Assembly: GCA_037447655.1 (NCBI GenBank)
Contig: JBBHKE010002466.1
Location: 139,698 to 203,697, forward strand
Direction: 5' to 3'
DNA from: Zygnema cylindricum
Lineage: Eukaryota > Streptophyta > Zygnematophyceae > Zygnematales > Zygnemataceae
DNA length: 64,000 nt
Made by a program: the position numbers and the translations under genes. Shown one piece after another: positions 13,376 through 26,600 of the stretch. Every line of letters begins with the position of its first letter. The first letter of the stretch is position 1. The notes below the pieces were generated by a model. It worked only from the letters and a program-made list of their open reading frames with translations. It did not search any database and was not told the DNA's origin.

Positions 13376-14185
13376 CGTGATTCTTTCGTCAAATTTAGTG
13401 TACTATTAGTACATGTTTCGTAGATTAGCGCATTATAACTTTTAGCTTTTATTAGCAATCCACCCAGTTCGGTTCCATTCAGGTCTGGTTTGACTGCTTT
13501 TGGTCCAAACCTAACTTTAGGGTTTAGAACATTGTTCAGATGTATAAAAACAATTGGAAACACAAAAATCTACACCATATTATACCACACTATATACTGT
13601 AACAAATGCAAATAGTATGGGATAACCACATATAGTGTTTCCAATGTTTTCGCACATTTTAACTACGGTTTAAAAACAAGTTTGAACATTTCGAAACAGA
13701 AAAAACTGTCGGATCGGACTGTCAAACAGATCGTAAAACAGTTTAGTCACCCTAAAACCGTTAATAACATTAAAACCGTTTACACTCTCTAAAAAACCGA
13801 AAATTTCCACACAAGGACGCGATTTCAGTACCCTAATTCTCTACAAGTTGGAGACATAAACATCTTGAAAACCCTAATCTTATTATGGTTATAACATCTG
13901 TTTCGATATTTCAAATAATGAAAAAGAACAAAAGAAACATATTTTTCACTTCTCAATGGAGCGAAACGTTTTTCATATTCCAATAAAAATGCAGTATTGT
14001 TACATTTGTGTAAAAAAAAATGTTAAGTTTTTTAAAGATGGTAAACTCATATTTTTGACAAGACATGAGAATTTCTTACAAAAAGAACTTTCGACAAAAG
14101 ATTGGGAAAATGACAACGGGTCTAACCACCAAAATCCTAACGCTTCGTCAAAAGGACGGAAGATACTAGATTTGTTTGACATACT

Positions 14186-14192
14186 TCTCTCT

Positions 14193-14249
<57 letters not shown>

Positions 14250-14442
14250 GCTCTCTCTCTCTCTCTCACACACACACCACCTCTCTCTCCCTCAGCTTCT
14301 CTCTCTCCCTCTCTGCTTATCTCTCTCCCTCTGCTTCTCTCTCCCCCTCTCTGCTTCTCTCTCCCTCTGTGTCTCTCTCAGTGTCTCTCTCTTGCCCTCT
14401 CTCTCTCCCTTTTCCCTCTCCCTCCCTCCCTCTCTCACACTG
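14186..14442. repeat. CT tract downstream of LSM8
   Basis: Pure CT runs (14186-14268), a short CA run, then CTCTCCCT imperfect repeats. It lies in the intergenic space 250 bases beyond the LSM8 stop. Confidence 0.9.
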
Positions 14443-14691
14443 GCATACACTAGACCCTCTCCATGTAAACTAAAAGCCCAACCAAGTTTCCACGACTGCG
14501 AGGCATTATTTTCTACGAATGCAATAAGGAGGAAAATCAAAATTTGAGCGTTATTAAACTTCTCTAGCAAACTCCTACCTCGAAAAGAAAGGGAACAATA
14601 GCTATTATCATCAACGAAAAAGAAAAAGAAAAACCCAAACCGTACTAAAAAGAGCTCTTTTTGATTGTGTTTACTAACCCTTTTTCTCCTA

Positions 14692-17687
14692 TTAGTGGTA
14701 AATACTCCTTAAAGGTTGGGCTCGAAGCGAATTGAGGTCCAAATTTGAGTCCAATTCTTCGTCCAATTCGCCCACCACCGCTCTGAAAATAAAAAGAATA
14801 GAAAAACAGAAGTAAACGAATGAAGAAGGAAAAAGAAAAAAAGAAAAAAGAAAACAAGAACAAAGAAAATAAAAATAGGCAAATAGATTGTAACTCGAGT
14901 ACTTATAATGCAGTAAAACTACATCAATTATAGTATTTTAGTGTGAAAATTTACAGGTTTATTAATGCCCACGCCATAGTCAATAACTTACCAAAAAATT
15001 GTATATTTCATAAATTACCAACATCCATAAAAATCTCTGAGTTTGCGTCAGGCTAAGAGTGATTTTATTATTGTTCTCCATGTATAAAATGTTAATCCAA
15101 ACTAATTATGAAAAACAGCATGATAATACGATCAGTGATGTGCATCGAGGAAAAAAATGTGATATTCAATACAGCGGCAAAAACAGGCTGCAATATTCGA
15201 TACGGGCAAAATAAAATAAAATAACATGCCGTGTATTGTACGATCCAGAAATGCAGAGTACATAATACAAACGGAAAGTGTACTATGCATAATAATATAA
15301 AAGGTATTATATTTTGGTCGTTATGAAAATAAACAAAATTTTAAAGCAATCGCAGATGTCCCTCCTAAAAGGTGTTGCAGTATTCGTTATGACCCTTAGA
15401 TAAATTTCATGCAACCTTATCTTGATAGTTAATTTCAAGGAGCGAACGAAATAAACGATCCATTATGGCTCACTTCAGTTTGTAATTTCGGTTTTACATA
15501 ATTTCCTTCATTGTACTTGTATAGGTTGCACTCCGTACGATGTTCTCCATAGTACATAATACATAATACATACGCAAAACATACTAAACTATAGTACATA
15601 CGCAAAATATACTAAAAATAATATAACGGATTCTAGCATATCACACTGCATATAGTGTATCGTTAAAAGGAGCAACTACCCAAATTTTGATTCGTAGTGT
15701 ATCACAAAATATCGAGGTTTTAACAATACGATAGGCATGGCTAAGTAGGAGAAATAATTGTAATGATGTATATTGAACAGGTTTTGCTCATTACCGACAT
15801 GTACAATTTTCAGGGATCTTGACAATTCGATATATCGAATCGATGTATTGTATCACTGATAATTGCGATATATAGATATCATCGTAATATCAACGACATT
15901 ATGTACATTCCATACTATTCATGCATTTTGTATGTTCCGTAAATCTAAATTACCTTAGGTTTAATTTAATATCGGTCAATTATTGGCGATTATCGAAACA
16001 TCGGTATTTATCAGCAAAGTCGAGAAATTTGACTTATGGTTGATGAGAAAAAAGAGAGAAGAGAGGAGCAGGAGATTGAACAGGAGATGCAAAGTGGGAG
16101 TGGAGGGGGAGAGAGGAGAGAGGACAAGAAAAGGGGTAGGAAAAGGAAAGGAAGAGAAAGAAAATGAATGAACGATTTTTAACTTACATATTATCACCAC
16201 GAATTATATAGAGGCCCAAAAGTAACTGCTCTACACCAGCCTGCATAAGAGAAGAAAAAACCACAAAAAAAAAATGAAAATTGAGGAGAAAGACGGAAAG
16301 TTGACTATTATTTTGTTCCTCAAAAGCTACATCGTGAATGCTACTAGCATTACGAAATATATAAAGTGGGACTACTGTTAGTGTAATTGATTTTAATAAA
16401 GATCCAAGCAATGTGGATGGTTCTTGAACCGCTTACCAAGTTAACTTTACAAAAAAAATCATTAGTATTATTAACGCTATTTTATGTTCAGGGGCCAAAA
16501 AAGACTGGTAGCAAATCAGTGTTTTTAACACTAATAGCGATTCACAAGTGAAGTACTTCCATGGAGATTATAGTTTGATAAAAGTGGAAAACAGGTTATC
16601 ATCGAAAATAAAATGCAAACAAAAACTTCCGTATGAAGTTCAAAATGCAAAATGTGTTTACCTTGGTGGAATAGACTCTCTCATGAGACTCATCAAGAAT
16701 CAAATTAGTTGCCTGATCAAATCCTCGGAGGACACCCTGTAAAAAAGCCAATCCACAAATTTATCAAAATATTATGTTTTTTTTGTTATGTTCAATATGC
16801 TAAAGAATTGATTATGCTATTACAAAATGTGTTTTTTTCCATGATTGCTGTGCTTTAGGAAGCTAATACCAGAGTAGTTCTAGGAGTGATTCCACAAACT
16901 TTCAGCAGTCACTAGATTTTCAGATATGTACAAGAGAGAGAGGGGGAGAGGGGGAGAGGGGGACGGGGGGAGGGGGGGAGGGGGGGAGGGGGGGAGGGGG
17001 GGAGGGGGGGAGAGGGGGAGGGGGGGAGAGGGGGAGGGGGGGAGGGGGGGAGGGGGGGAGGGGGGGAGAGGGGAGAGGGGGAGAGGGGGAGGGGGGGAGG
17101 GGGGGAGGGGGGGAGGGGGGGAGGGGGGGAGGGGGGGAGAGGGGGAGAGGGGGAGAGGGGGAGGGGGGGAGGGGGGGAGGGGGGAGGGGAGAGGGTGGGA
17201 GGGGGGGAGGGTGGGAGGGGGAGAGGGGGGGAGGGGGGGAGGGGGGGAGGGGGGGAGGGGGGGAGGGGGGGAGGGGGGGGAGGGGGGGAGAGGGGGAGAG
17301 GGCGAGGGCGAGGGCGAGGGCGAGGGCGAGGTCGAGGGCGAGGGCGAGGGAGAGGGAGAGGGAGAGGGAGAGGGAGAGGGAGAGGGAGAGGGAGAGGGAG
17401 AGGGAGAGGGAGAGGGAGAGGAGAGGGAGAGGGAGAGGGAGAGGGAGAGGGAGAGGGAGAGGGAGAGGGAGAGGGAGAGGGAGAGGGAGAGGGAGAGGGA
17501 GAGGGAGAGGGAGAGGGAGAGGGAGAGGGAGAGGGAGAGGGAGAGGGGAGAGGGAGAGGGAGAGGGAGAGGGAGAGAGAGGGGAGAGGAGAGGGAGAGGG
17601 AGAGAGGGAGAGAGGGAGAGGGAGGGAGAGAGGGAGGGAGAGAGGGAGAGGGAGGGAGAGAGGGAGAGGGGGAGAGAGGGAGAGAGG

Positions 17688-17749
<62 letters not shown>

Positions 17750-20414
17750 TGATTTTCTGAAGAAGTCTGTTTTCTCGGTACAAGTAAGCTGGTAACGCAC
17801 ACTAATTCTAAAAATTAGTGTTGTGTATCGAGTCTCTGGCTATCAGAAAATCTCCAAAAATCATACTACCGTGATCATTTATCAAAAGGCAAAAGGTACG
17901 CAGTATATCAGAGGGTGACCATGAATTCACTATCTGCAGTATATTTAACATGCAGATAATAAAGTACAGTATGTCAGTACAATAAAATTGTACTCTTGTA
18001 AAATAAAGTGCAGTACATAATGTCAGTAACCATACATGAACACCGAAATTTTACGCTTTGGGACAGTACACACCAATCATTATTAGTGTAAAGGAATTAT
18101 TACTGTTAGAGCAAAATCAATATCAAAAAAACTAACATAAGGTAGGGCGGCATGGCCGATTTGCACTCCACTCACTTAAATAGTGTTATTAACACTATTT
18201 TATGATTTTTGGTCGAATTGATCAACTACACTGCCAGTCATCATTGCCGTAATAACATATTTTAGGCCGAAAATCTGTTAACAACACTATTTATGGGGAC
18301 TGCAATCAGCCACGTGCATTAAATTAGTTTTACATATTTTAATTTTGCATGTACACTGATAAATCCTTAACATTAATAACGATTGACAGTGTAGTGTTAC
18401 CAACACAAATAGCGATGGGCAGTGTGATTTTTTTTTTCCATTGAACGGGGGTAAGGGTAACAAGTGGGAAATGCAAAAAAAAGTCGATCATCGCAAAGCA
18501 CGTAAATATCGTCTATACTTGCCATCGTGCCTTTACTATCTTCACTGATATATTACAATACAGTATCAACTGCATTTCAACTGTCTTAAATACAGTTACA
18601 AAAAACGAGTGTAAAAAATGAGCCTCCAAAATCCTAAAACTGTAAAACATAGAAAGCATCGATTATATTTTGCGAGAAAGTCCACTCACAATCTACCAAG
18701 ACAATAAATTCATTATCCAAGTCAAAAAAAGGAAAAAACATATTGATTATCGGTCAGTTTCCCTCAGTACAATACTCCACTAAAAATACAAATCTCAACA
18801 GGAATGGCAGTAATAATAATAATAAAAAAAAACCTAAAACAGTAAAAAAAAATAGGAGAAAAAACAGGATGATATCTTCCTCCGGTATCAATGAAACAAC
18901 CTCCTCCAAAAACCCTCATGTAAAAAAATAATCTTCCCTTTAAAGGGAAGTTGACATAAATGTTAAAGCTTATGGCCTCATTTAGGTACAACTTTTCAAT
19001 CTGCAAGTCAAACGAGGCTGATTTTGAACCCCTTCCTTCTAAAACCTTAAAAAACCTTAAACCAAATCTAATTCCTGCCACACCAAGGTCCAAAGAGCAT
19101 AAACTATTTTTTATAAAAAACACGGAATCCTTGACCCAACTGAAAAATTCTCCAAATTGCAAAATAGTTAGTAAATACACACTATTTCTGACAGTTACCG
19201 AACACTATATCCATGGTTTAACGAAAAGAAACTTAAACTAATGCCCCAAGACAAATCTTTCACTAAAATCCTATCTACTATCCTTCATAGTGACTTTAAG
19301 TAATCACTACAATAAATACCGTAATTCATATTGCAACTAGTATTTTGGGATCATTCAAAATACTAAATCATTAACGCCAAAAACAATACACGGTGTAACG
19401 TTTAGTAGGGCAAAAAATGGTCTTTTCTTTTTACTAAATCATGGATTATAAGAAACTAATAAACAGTGTGCCAATCATGGGAATATGAAGGAAAAAAAAA
19501 ATATGGAAATGTGAATTAAAGAAATTTGCAAAAAAAATCAGATAACTAGAAATTGAAACCGCATGCATCAGAGCTTTGTTCCGTGCAAAATGAGAATGTT
19601 TTATTAAGTTATGATTGCAAAGATTTCATTTTTTTCTACACATCATACCCTTTTCTCTGCTCCCTCCCCTTCTCCTTCTCCTCACTTCTTTTCCCCTCAC
19701 ACCCCCCACCCCCCCCGCTTTTCCTTTCCTCTCCTTCCACCTCTTCGCAATCACGTAAACCCTAAAATGAAAACCCTAAAGGGGTCTGAAACTGACCACA
19801 ATGTTTCGGCCGTCATTTGTGATCACTGAGATTTGTTCTGCACTTGCCAAAAAAGACAAAAAAGTACCAAAAAATAACCAAATTTAGAGTAAAAAAAAAA
19901 AAAAACAAACAAAATTTATGCATAGATTCGTACATTTGTATATGCATGTGATATAGTATGATTTTTCAGATTAAACCATATAGAAAAACTTCATTGCAAT
20001 TAATAACTTAATGTTACAACGTCAACTGGAGTAAAACTATAAAAAGGAAAAAATAAATGTAACTAATTAGAAACAGTTTCACAAAAACCAAATAAATTTC
20101 ACAAAGACAAAGCATTTTAAGCTTTCACAAATCAAAAATTTCATCCACAGATAAGCACAAAAAGTTTGGCAGTGAACCTAACTTTTACTCTTAAGGTAAT
20201 AATTAGAAAGAAATCTACCTCTGTTCAAAAACTTAAAATAGCTATCAAAGGTGCAAACTTTCTTGCATTCAAAATAAACTTCTAGCTGCTTCCTCAATAT
20301 GCAAATTCAACAAGCTCTTCCTCTCCCTCTCCCTCTTCCTCTTCCTCTCTCTCTCTCTCTCCCCTGTAACTTACGATCTACATAAGGCTCCAAGCCTGTC
20401 TCTTTGCCCGCCAT
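14692..20414 (-). CDS. LSM8: U6 snRNA-associated Sm-like protein LSM8
   Basis: Exons on the minus strand: 20414-20375, 19837-19797, 16736-16662, 16240-16188, 14782-14692. Phases join to 99 aa plus stop, matching the family's usual 96-98 aa. Sm1 is split over exons 2-3 ([11 protein letters not shown], then [20 protein letters not shown]). Sm2 is in exon 4 ([16 protein letters not shown]). The tail carries the LSM8-type GELDEELD and ends in SIYH. LSM8 defines the nuclear LSM2-8 ring, which binds the U6 3' end and acts in splicing and nuclear RNA decay. The first two exons are only 40 and 41 nt, and intron 2 is about 3 kb, mostly repeats and a MITE cluster. The start is the only ATG in frame with a donor ([13 protein letters not shown]). 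Confidence 0.95.
15130..15960. repeat. Degenerate family B-like element in LSM8 intron 4
   Basis: Starts with 'gtgatgtgcatcgagg' and is rich in 'gatattc', 'cgatatatcga' and 'tattgtatcactgat', resembling a worn copy of the TATCG-rich family B elements. Ends are not sharp, so the limits are approximate. Confidence 0.4.
16446..16546. repeat. Family A MITE fragment in LSM8 intron 3
   Basis: The inner part ('cattagtattattaacgcta', then 'tgttcaggggccaaaaaa') matches the copy at 53676-53735. It ends in the family terminus 'aacactaatagcgattcac'. The other end is missing. Confidence 0.65.
16930..17745. repeat. 815-bp purine tract (GGGGGA, GAGGGC, GAGGGA, GA) in LSM8 intron 2
   Basis: The + strand is almost purely G and A. 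It passes in blocks from GGGGGGA units, through GAGGGC units (about 17300-17350) and GAGGGA units, to pure GA (17691-17745). On the LSM8 sense strand this is a long pyrimidine tract. Long open frames on both strands are artefacts of the repeat. Confidence 0.97.
18067..18426. repeat. Two overlapping or nested family A MITEs in LSM8 intron 2
   Basis: The outer element starts 'tacacaccaatcattattag' (18067) and closes with 'taataacgattgacagtgta' (about 18393). A second start, 'tacactgccagtcatcattg' (18227), pairs with 'aaatagcgatgggcagtgtg' (18426). Internal blocks match those of other copies. Confidence 0.75.
20319..20363. repeat. Short CT tract beside the LSM8 exon 1 donor
   Basis: CTCTTCCT/CT repeats about 12 bases downstream (in the minus-strand sense) of the exon 1 donor. 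Confidence 0.85.
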
Positions 20415-20430
20415 GACTCCACTCCCTCGA

Positions 20431-20580
20431 CCAATGGGAGGACTTCCTCGCACGTGCGAATGACGTGGCAAGTTTAGGCTCTGACAAAGACTACGCCATG
20501 GCTCCTGCAGAAGGACACGTGGCGGCCGTACAAAGATACTTCGGAGGAAGGCGGAATAACAGTGGAAGAGCCACGTGTAA
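20431..20580 (-). promoter_or_regulatory. LSM8 upstream region with ACGTG-core and CCAAT motifs
   Basis: Within 170 bases upstream of the LSM8 ATG lie CCAAT (20431), CACGTG (20451), TGACGTGGCA (20461-20470), ACACGTGGC (20515-20523) and GCCACGTG (20570-20577). In plants such clustered ACGT cores (G-box/ABRE-like) are bZIP or bHLH targets. A role here is inferred from position and density only. Confidence 0.45.
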
Positions 20581-21069
20581 AATGGTATGCGAAGACAAAC
20601 TCCTGTACTGTAGTAGCCTAGTACAGTACTTCCTCTCTTTGCCCTAAAATCATAAAATTTTAAGATAAATTGACAGCCATAACATTCTATTGTCCGAAAT
20701 TAAGGTGGATCGCTCGATTGATGAAATTTAATAGTATTGTATTAATTGTATTGTATTCCTCACTTCCTAATAGGGCTTAGGGATGCGTATCGTGCCTCCG
20801 ATGCGGATCGGATGCTCTACCGGATTGTGGCTCCTGTAGCGAATTTATTTGATTTGCTTGATATGGTTTGAAGATTCGACGCGATGCGATACGACGTATC
20901 GTCATAAATTTACAAGTATTTCTATGCTGTGCCACAGCACTGTGGCTCGCAGCTAAACTGATAGTTATTATACTTTTCTGCGATTTAGAGGGAAGATGTT
21001 CCTCTTTGGCGTACCGTTATGACTTTTGCAACTACTTGGCAGTTGTGCGCGAGAGTTAAGTTGTTACAG

Positions 21070-21272
21070 TACACCTTGAATCGTTATTCGCGTATAGAAA
21101 TTATTAGTGTAAAGAAAAAATTAGCGTCATTCATTCTAATTTAGTGCCAGGAGACGTGGCAGATTATGGTCCACTTCCGTAAATAGTGTAATTTATTATA
21201 TTTAAGGTATCAATGTCAAAATTTTGGGGTGCCGATATAGCGTACATAAAGCTAATAACGATTCACGGTGTA
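21070..21272. repeat. Family A MITE, full-length type
   Basis: The left end 'tacaccttgaatcgttatt' is the inverted match of the right end 'aataacgattcacggtgta'. The interior carries 'gacgtggcagattatggtcc', shared almost exactly with the element at 44473-44673. About 200 bp, with no coding capacity. Confidence 0.85.
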
Positions 21273-22402
21273 GTTTTCGTCTTTCATCTTTTTCGTCAAA
21301 GATCGTTTACGCGCAAAATTTGAATGCAATATCTGTAAAAGCGGACGAAAATTGAGCGTACTATAATGTAAAGTTTTTACGTGCGTACTGTATCTTTATT
21401 CGGACTGTGCTGTAATGTTTTAAAGCTTTTAATCCCTTCCAAGATCAATGGATGGCAAAGGGAGCGTGGGAGTATACCCTCGAGCAAAGATTTTATCGTT
21501 GCTTCTGAAGGCACATGGCCTATACCACTTGTAACGTTGTCATCGCTCGTCTATAGTGGAACTTATATTAAATTTTCAAATATACCAGCTGTAGACGTCC
21601 AAAGTTTGGGTAATGTAATGTCCTCGATGAGGACGGTAGTCACAAACTGGTTGGATGGAGCGATTGCGTCGCCAAAGCAAAAAAGTAATACATTGGACGG
21701 TTAATATTTATGCCTGTAAACTTAGAGAGTCTTCAGAGATCTCCATTAAACATGTTTTATAAAAAAACAGTACAAATGGGAACGGAAACGTACAACGTCT
21801 CGTAACTGATTGCATATTGCGTTAACTGGCCCAAACATTTGTTTATTTTTCCCTTTTTTTATCTGTTTGTCTTAAAGAGTAGGAGCTGCATCTGTAATGA
21901 ATCGTTCCTCTTTTTTTTCTATACCATTTTCAACACATTTTTGGAAGGCCAAGCCCAAAGTTTGAATCTACGAGTGAAGTTAAAGTCTACAACATATGAT
22001 TCCCAGTTATCAAATCTCTAGTATCTTTTAGTAACTTAAAAAACTAATCTTATGTATCTGGCAAGTTTACCACATTTATATCCATTCAAAGTTTTCCACA
22101 AATAGGAGTAAAACATCTATTTTTCATTTAATTATTAATAGACACTATAAATGAACAATTTAATAATGATGATTAATAAAAATTTCCTTCTTAGTGCATT
22201 CTTCAATAAATACTCTTATTTTGTACATAACAATTTTCTTCAAGCACACGACGAACAAAAAAAAAAAAAACCAAGTGAACAAAATTTGAAAGAATTTTGA
22301 AGTAGAGAATCTAGAAAAATATATAAGGTAACGATAATTCCTTGTTTGGTCCAGTGCATCCAGCTTCAACATAAACAATGCATAATCATCCACGTGCATA
22401 AT

Positions 22403-22485
22403 CCCCCCCCTCTCTCTCCCTCTCCCTCTCTCTCCCTCTCCCTCTCCATCTCCATCTCCCTCTCCCTCTCCCTCTCCCTCTCCCT
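22403..22485. repeat. (CTCCCT)n tract
   Basis: Hexamer array with a few CATCTC interruptions. Confidence 0.9.
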
Positions 22486-23189
22486 TTTTATCCAATTTCA
22501 CCATACTGGTGCGCTTTATCCACCTTGGTTCTAAATAATGCACATCTTTTCACGTATTGGTCCACTTTATCTAATTTTCCCATATATATATTTCACCATA
22601 TAACTTTTCGATGGGGGCCCGGACCTTGAATGCCTCATGGGATTGTGGTGGGAAGTCAGAAGCTTCGCGAAACACATAATGTCCCTAAATATGTTCAACA
22701 TTTGATTGATACAAAAACAAAAAGAAAAAGGTTTAACTTACTGTTAACGAGACCTCATCTACGTGATATGGCTATAACTATCGCCCTCTCTTGTTACTGT
22801 TGGTGGTCAAATTATTTTCACCACACTTTCACACACACACACTATTCAAATAAACTAATATTCTAGAGAGCCAATGGAGGCACAGGAAATAAATTGGTGT
22901 CTATCACAGAAAACCCGTGATAATGAAAACATTTTTTCCGAAGCTCTGTCAAATAAAAGACTACAACTTAAATAAGCCTGTTGAAGTTGAAGAGTCATTA
23001 AGCTTAATGAGCTCACAGTTGCCAGTCCCTACTAATGGTTGAGATATGCGCATGACCTAAAACCATTTCCCATAATAAAATAAATTGAACCGGGTTTAAG
23101 TCCTCGGGGTTTGTAAAGTCAACTGTCACCATGGGGTGTTAGAATGTATGTTTTCTTTGTCAGCTAGTACTCTGCACGTGAAAAGAAAC

Positions 23190-23432
<243 letters not shown>

Positions 23433-23477
23433 GGGTGTCATGAAGTAGAAAGCATGCATCCATGGGACTTACCTCTT

Positions 23478-23685
23478 CAATGTTTCAAAATTTTATCTGA
23501 ATCTGAGGCTGGAATGGGTATTACAACAACAAAAGTAGAAACTCAAAAAAAAAAAAGATTTCAGGGAGTAAGTTAATTTTACATTGTGTGAATTTTTCAA
23601 CTGACTCCGAGGTTGGGATTGGGTATTATAGCAGCAAAAGTACAAGCTCAAAATTTAAAAGTTTCAGGGATGGAATGAAAGCTCA
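23478..23685. repeat. Tandem duplication spanning the last SMC2 acceptor
   Basis: 23478-23575 and 23588-23685 are divergent direct copies: both have 'ctgaggctggaatgggtatt' or 'cgaggttgggattgggtatt', then 'agcaaaagta' and 'aagctcaaaa'-type blocks. The proposed final acceptor lies in the first copy. Confidence 0.8.
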
Positions 23686-26600
23686 ATATACCCGGAGGAG
23701 GATAGCGGTAATGATTAAACCATCGAAAGTGTTTTGTGGAGTTCTAACAGGAAAGGTTTACTCCCTTTACAGTTACATGTAACAGTTACATGCAATCATA
23801 AAGGGAGTAGAAAGTTTGGAGTCAACATCCACGTGAATTTAACATTACTCATGGGCAGTACAGAATTTTGTCGACCAGTTATGAATTTAAAATCGATACC
23901 AACAACACCGAAACTGAAGCATAAATCGTCAAAAATCATTCAAGCAGGATGCAAGTGAGTCATACCTGTTGACCGACTTTCTCGACTTCTCTCTCCCTCT
24001 TTCCTTATCATTATTTTGGGAAGCTGATGAAACTGTTCGACTCACAGTAGACACACCATCGACAAACTTTGTTCGGAAAATCACATTGGCATTGTTGAAC
24101 ATTCCCTCTTTTAAGGAGACAACAACAAACTGCACATGAAGATATGGCAAGGTAAGTAAAATTTCCTTTGTTAAACATTCTTTATTTTACGGAGACCACA
24201 ATAAAGTGCACAAGGAAAAGGAAATATGGCAAGATAAAGCAAATGAATTTTTTGTTGAATAGTTCCTTTCTTAAGGAGACAACAATAAACTGCAAATCAA
24301 AAGCCAGGAGTCGGGATAGATATGGCAAGATGGACTATTTATACTTCTCTTTAGTATTTTTTCAAACACTTCTGTCATAAAGCATTCTTGTAAAGCATTG
24401 TGTTGTCTGAGGCACATAGACGTGGACATCATATAATTTTATAACATTAATAATAATTTCAAGATTAACTACAAGATTGATCGTAGGGGTGGCCACTATA
24501 CTCATATCAATCATGCATAACACAATCAGGATAACAACCCCAGTAATCAAAATAAATAACAATGACACAAATGGCGTCTCGAGGGACCTGAGTAGCTTTA
24601 GCATTTGTACACGGTGATATACTGAAAGGTTTGACTTAAATCTTCTTTTTAAACGACACAAATCAATGGACCACTCAGTCCCAAAATACAAGCCATGACC
24701 ACATTTAACTCAAAAAAATATTTGTAAACCATACCGCTTATACAACAGTAAATTTCAACCATTCTCAGAAAAACAAAAACATTTTCTTTGAACAGGAAAT
24801 TACCTGACTTTGTGGAAAATGTGACTTTATCATCCTTCCTATATTTTGAGTATGGCTCAAATCCAATGCAGCGTCAACTTCGTCCAAAATATACAATGGA
24901 GCAGGTTTAAAAAGGAGAAGGGCCAAAATAAGAGACAAAGCCAGTAATGAACGCTGTCCACCGGAAAGTTCTGAAAGTGACTGTTTCCAAACAGTGCCAA
25001 AGGCTACTTTCACTTCTAAACCAGCCATGAAATCTTCCCCCTCTGGAGGGTCGAGTTTTGCCATAGTTCCTGGCAAAAGAGTTGAAAAAATGGACCCAAA
25101 ATCCCTGCAATCCAATAACAACGGAATATTGCAAGAACAATCAAATTTGATAAGCACAATGGTACCTTGTTTGATCGCTATCAGCTGGAAGAACTGTAAA
25201 TATTATCGCAGAATTAAAATCAATTATACTAGTTTAATTCCTGGCAAAAGATTTGAAAATTGGAGCCAAACTCCCTACAAAAACAATGAAGTCGGGATAA
25301 GCAAAATGGTACCTTGTTTAATCAATATCGGGTAAAAAAACTATTAATATTACCACGAAACTAAAATCAAAGATACTAGTTTAGGTTGCATGGCATGGCA
25401 GCATGTTCGTCTCCTAGATCACGATCTTAGAAAGTTCTCAAACACGCTGTTAGACAATTTCTTGACTAGTATTTGCTCCAACAAAACAAAGATTCAAAAA
25501 TAAGCAACAAATACAACTAAGTTTAAACATGTCATACCATTAACAATAAAAGGGATGTCATAACAGACAGCATAGAACTAGAAAAACGTAGTACTGTGTT
25601 ATGCACACAAAAAAAGACACATACTTTCAAGTTTTAACTTTAATTTTCATTGAAGAGAAAGATGAAACACACTTTGTTACTCTTTGCCATGTCACTGACA
25701 AAGCTGCCCTTTTTTTTTCGTCCAACTCCTCAATTGCTTTCTGAATCTTTGACTTATCATTCTGCATCAGATATTCAAAAATCTCGCCAGTTGGAATAAG
25801 TGAAAGGTCGATTATTTTTTGTATTATGTCAAGCAAGCAGGAATCAATCCAATAAAGGAAATAAGAAGCCAAATTGCACAATGGCAAGTTCGGTTTCCAT
25901 CCTAAAGCTCTTACAATAATTGTTTTCCAGTTCACTACGACTAAATTCGACACAGGATATGGCTTTCAGTTTTCATCTTAATCGTTCATCAAGGCAATAA
26001 GTACTGTTTTTAAAACCCAATAGTGTTTATCCTACATAAAAGCCTTCAAAAATTACGAGAGTGCCTGTCTACATTCACTGCAAAAGCCTCACGTCACCAA
26101 ACAAGCCAATTCTCAAAAAACTAAATTCTCGACCAGTGGAAAAACGAGCTTGAAAAAAAATGAAACGAAGATTCCTTACGAAAGCACTCTGACATACCTG
26201 AACAATTTCCTTTTTCCGTAATAAGTTGCTGTACTCCTTTTCCGCTTTTTCAAACATGCTCATAACTTTTTTATTGATTCGTTTTTCCGCACTGAAAACC
26301 CACTTACCCACCTTATTGTTAATTTTTAGATGTCGTAGAAACGTGTATGAGTTGTTTTACATTGATTTACTTACTGTGTGTACCACAAAAACAGTGGCAA
26401 AAGACAAAATGTCTCCCAGTAGTCTTGAAACTAACCTGCTTTGATCAGTCTCCATTTCCTTGAGGGATTCCTTTGCCTCTTTGAGATCCCGAGACGCGAA
26501 GTTATAGTCTGTCCCTTGTTGGCCAAACATAGCTTTTTCAGTTCTAATCCATTCACACTTTTTGAGTAATTCTTCGACGTATTTACTAGCCGATTTCTCA

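Noticed and set aside
16912-17802. Overlapping 185-296 codon frames on both strands
   Set aside because: Artefact of the purine tract; Gly/Glu/Arg on one strand and Pro/Leu/Ser on the other, inside LSM8 intron 2.
21381-21704. 107-codon frame in the LSM8-SMC2 spacer
   Set aside because: Protein-like composition but no recognisable domain, splice context or neighbour support; chance cannot be excluded.
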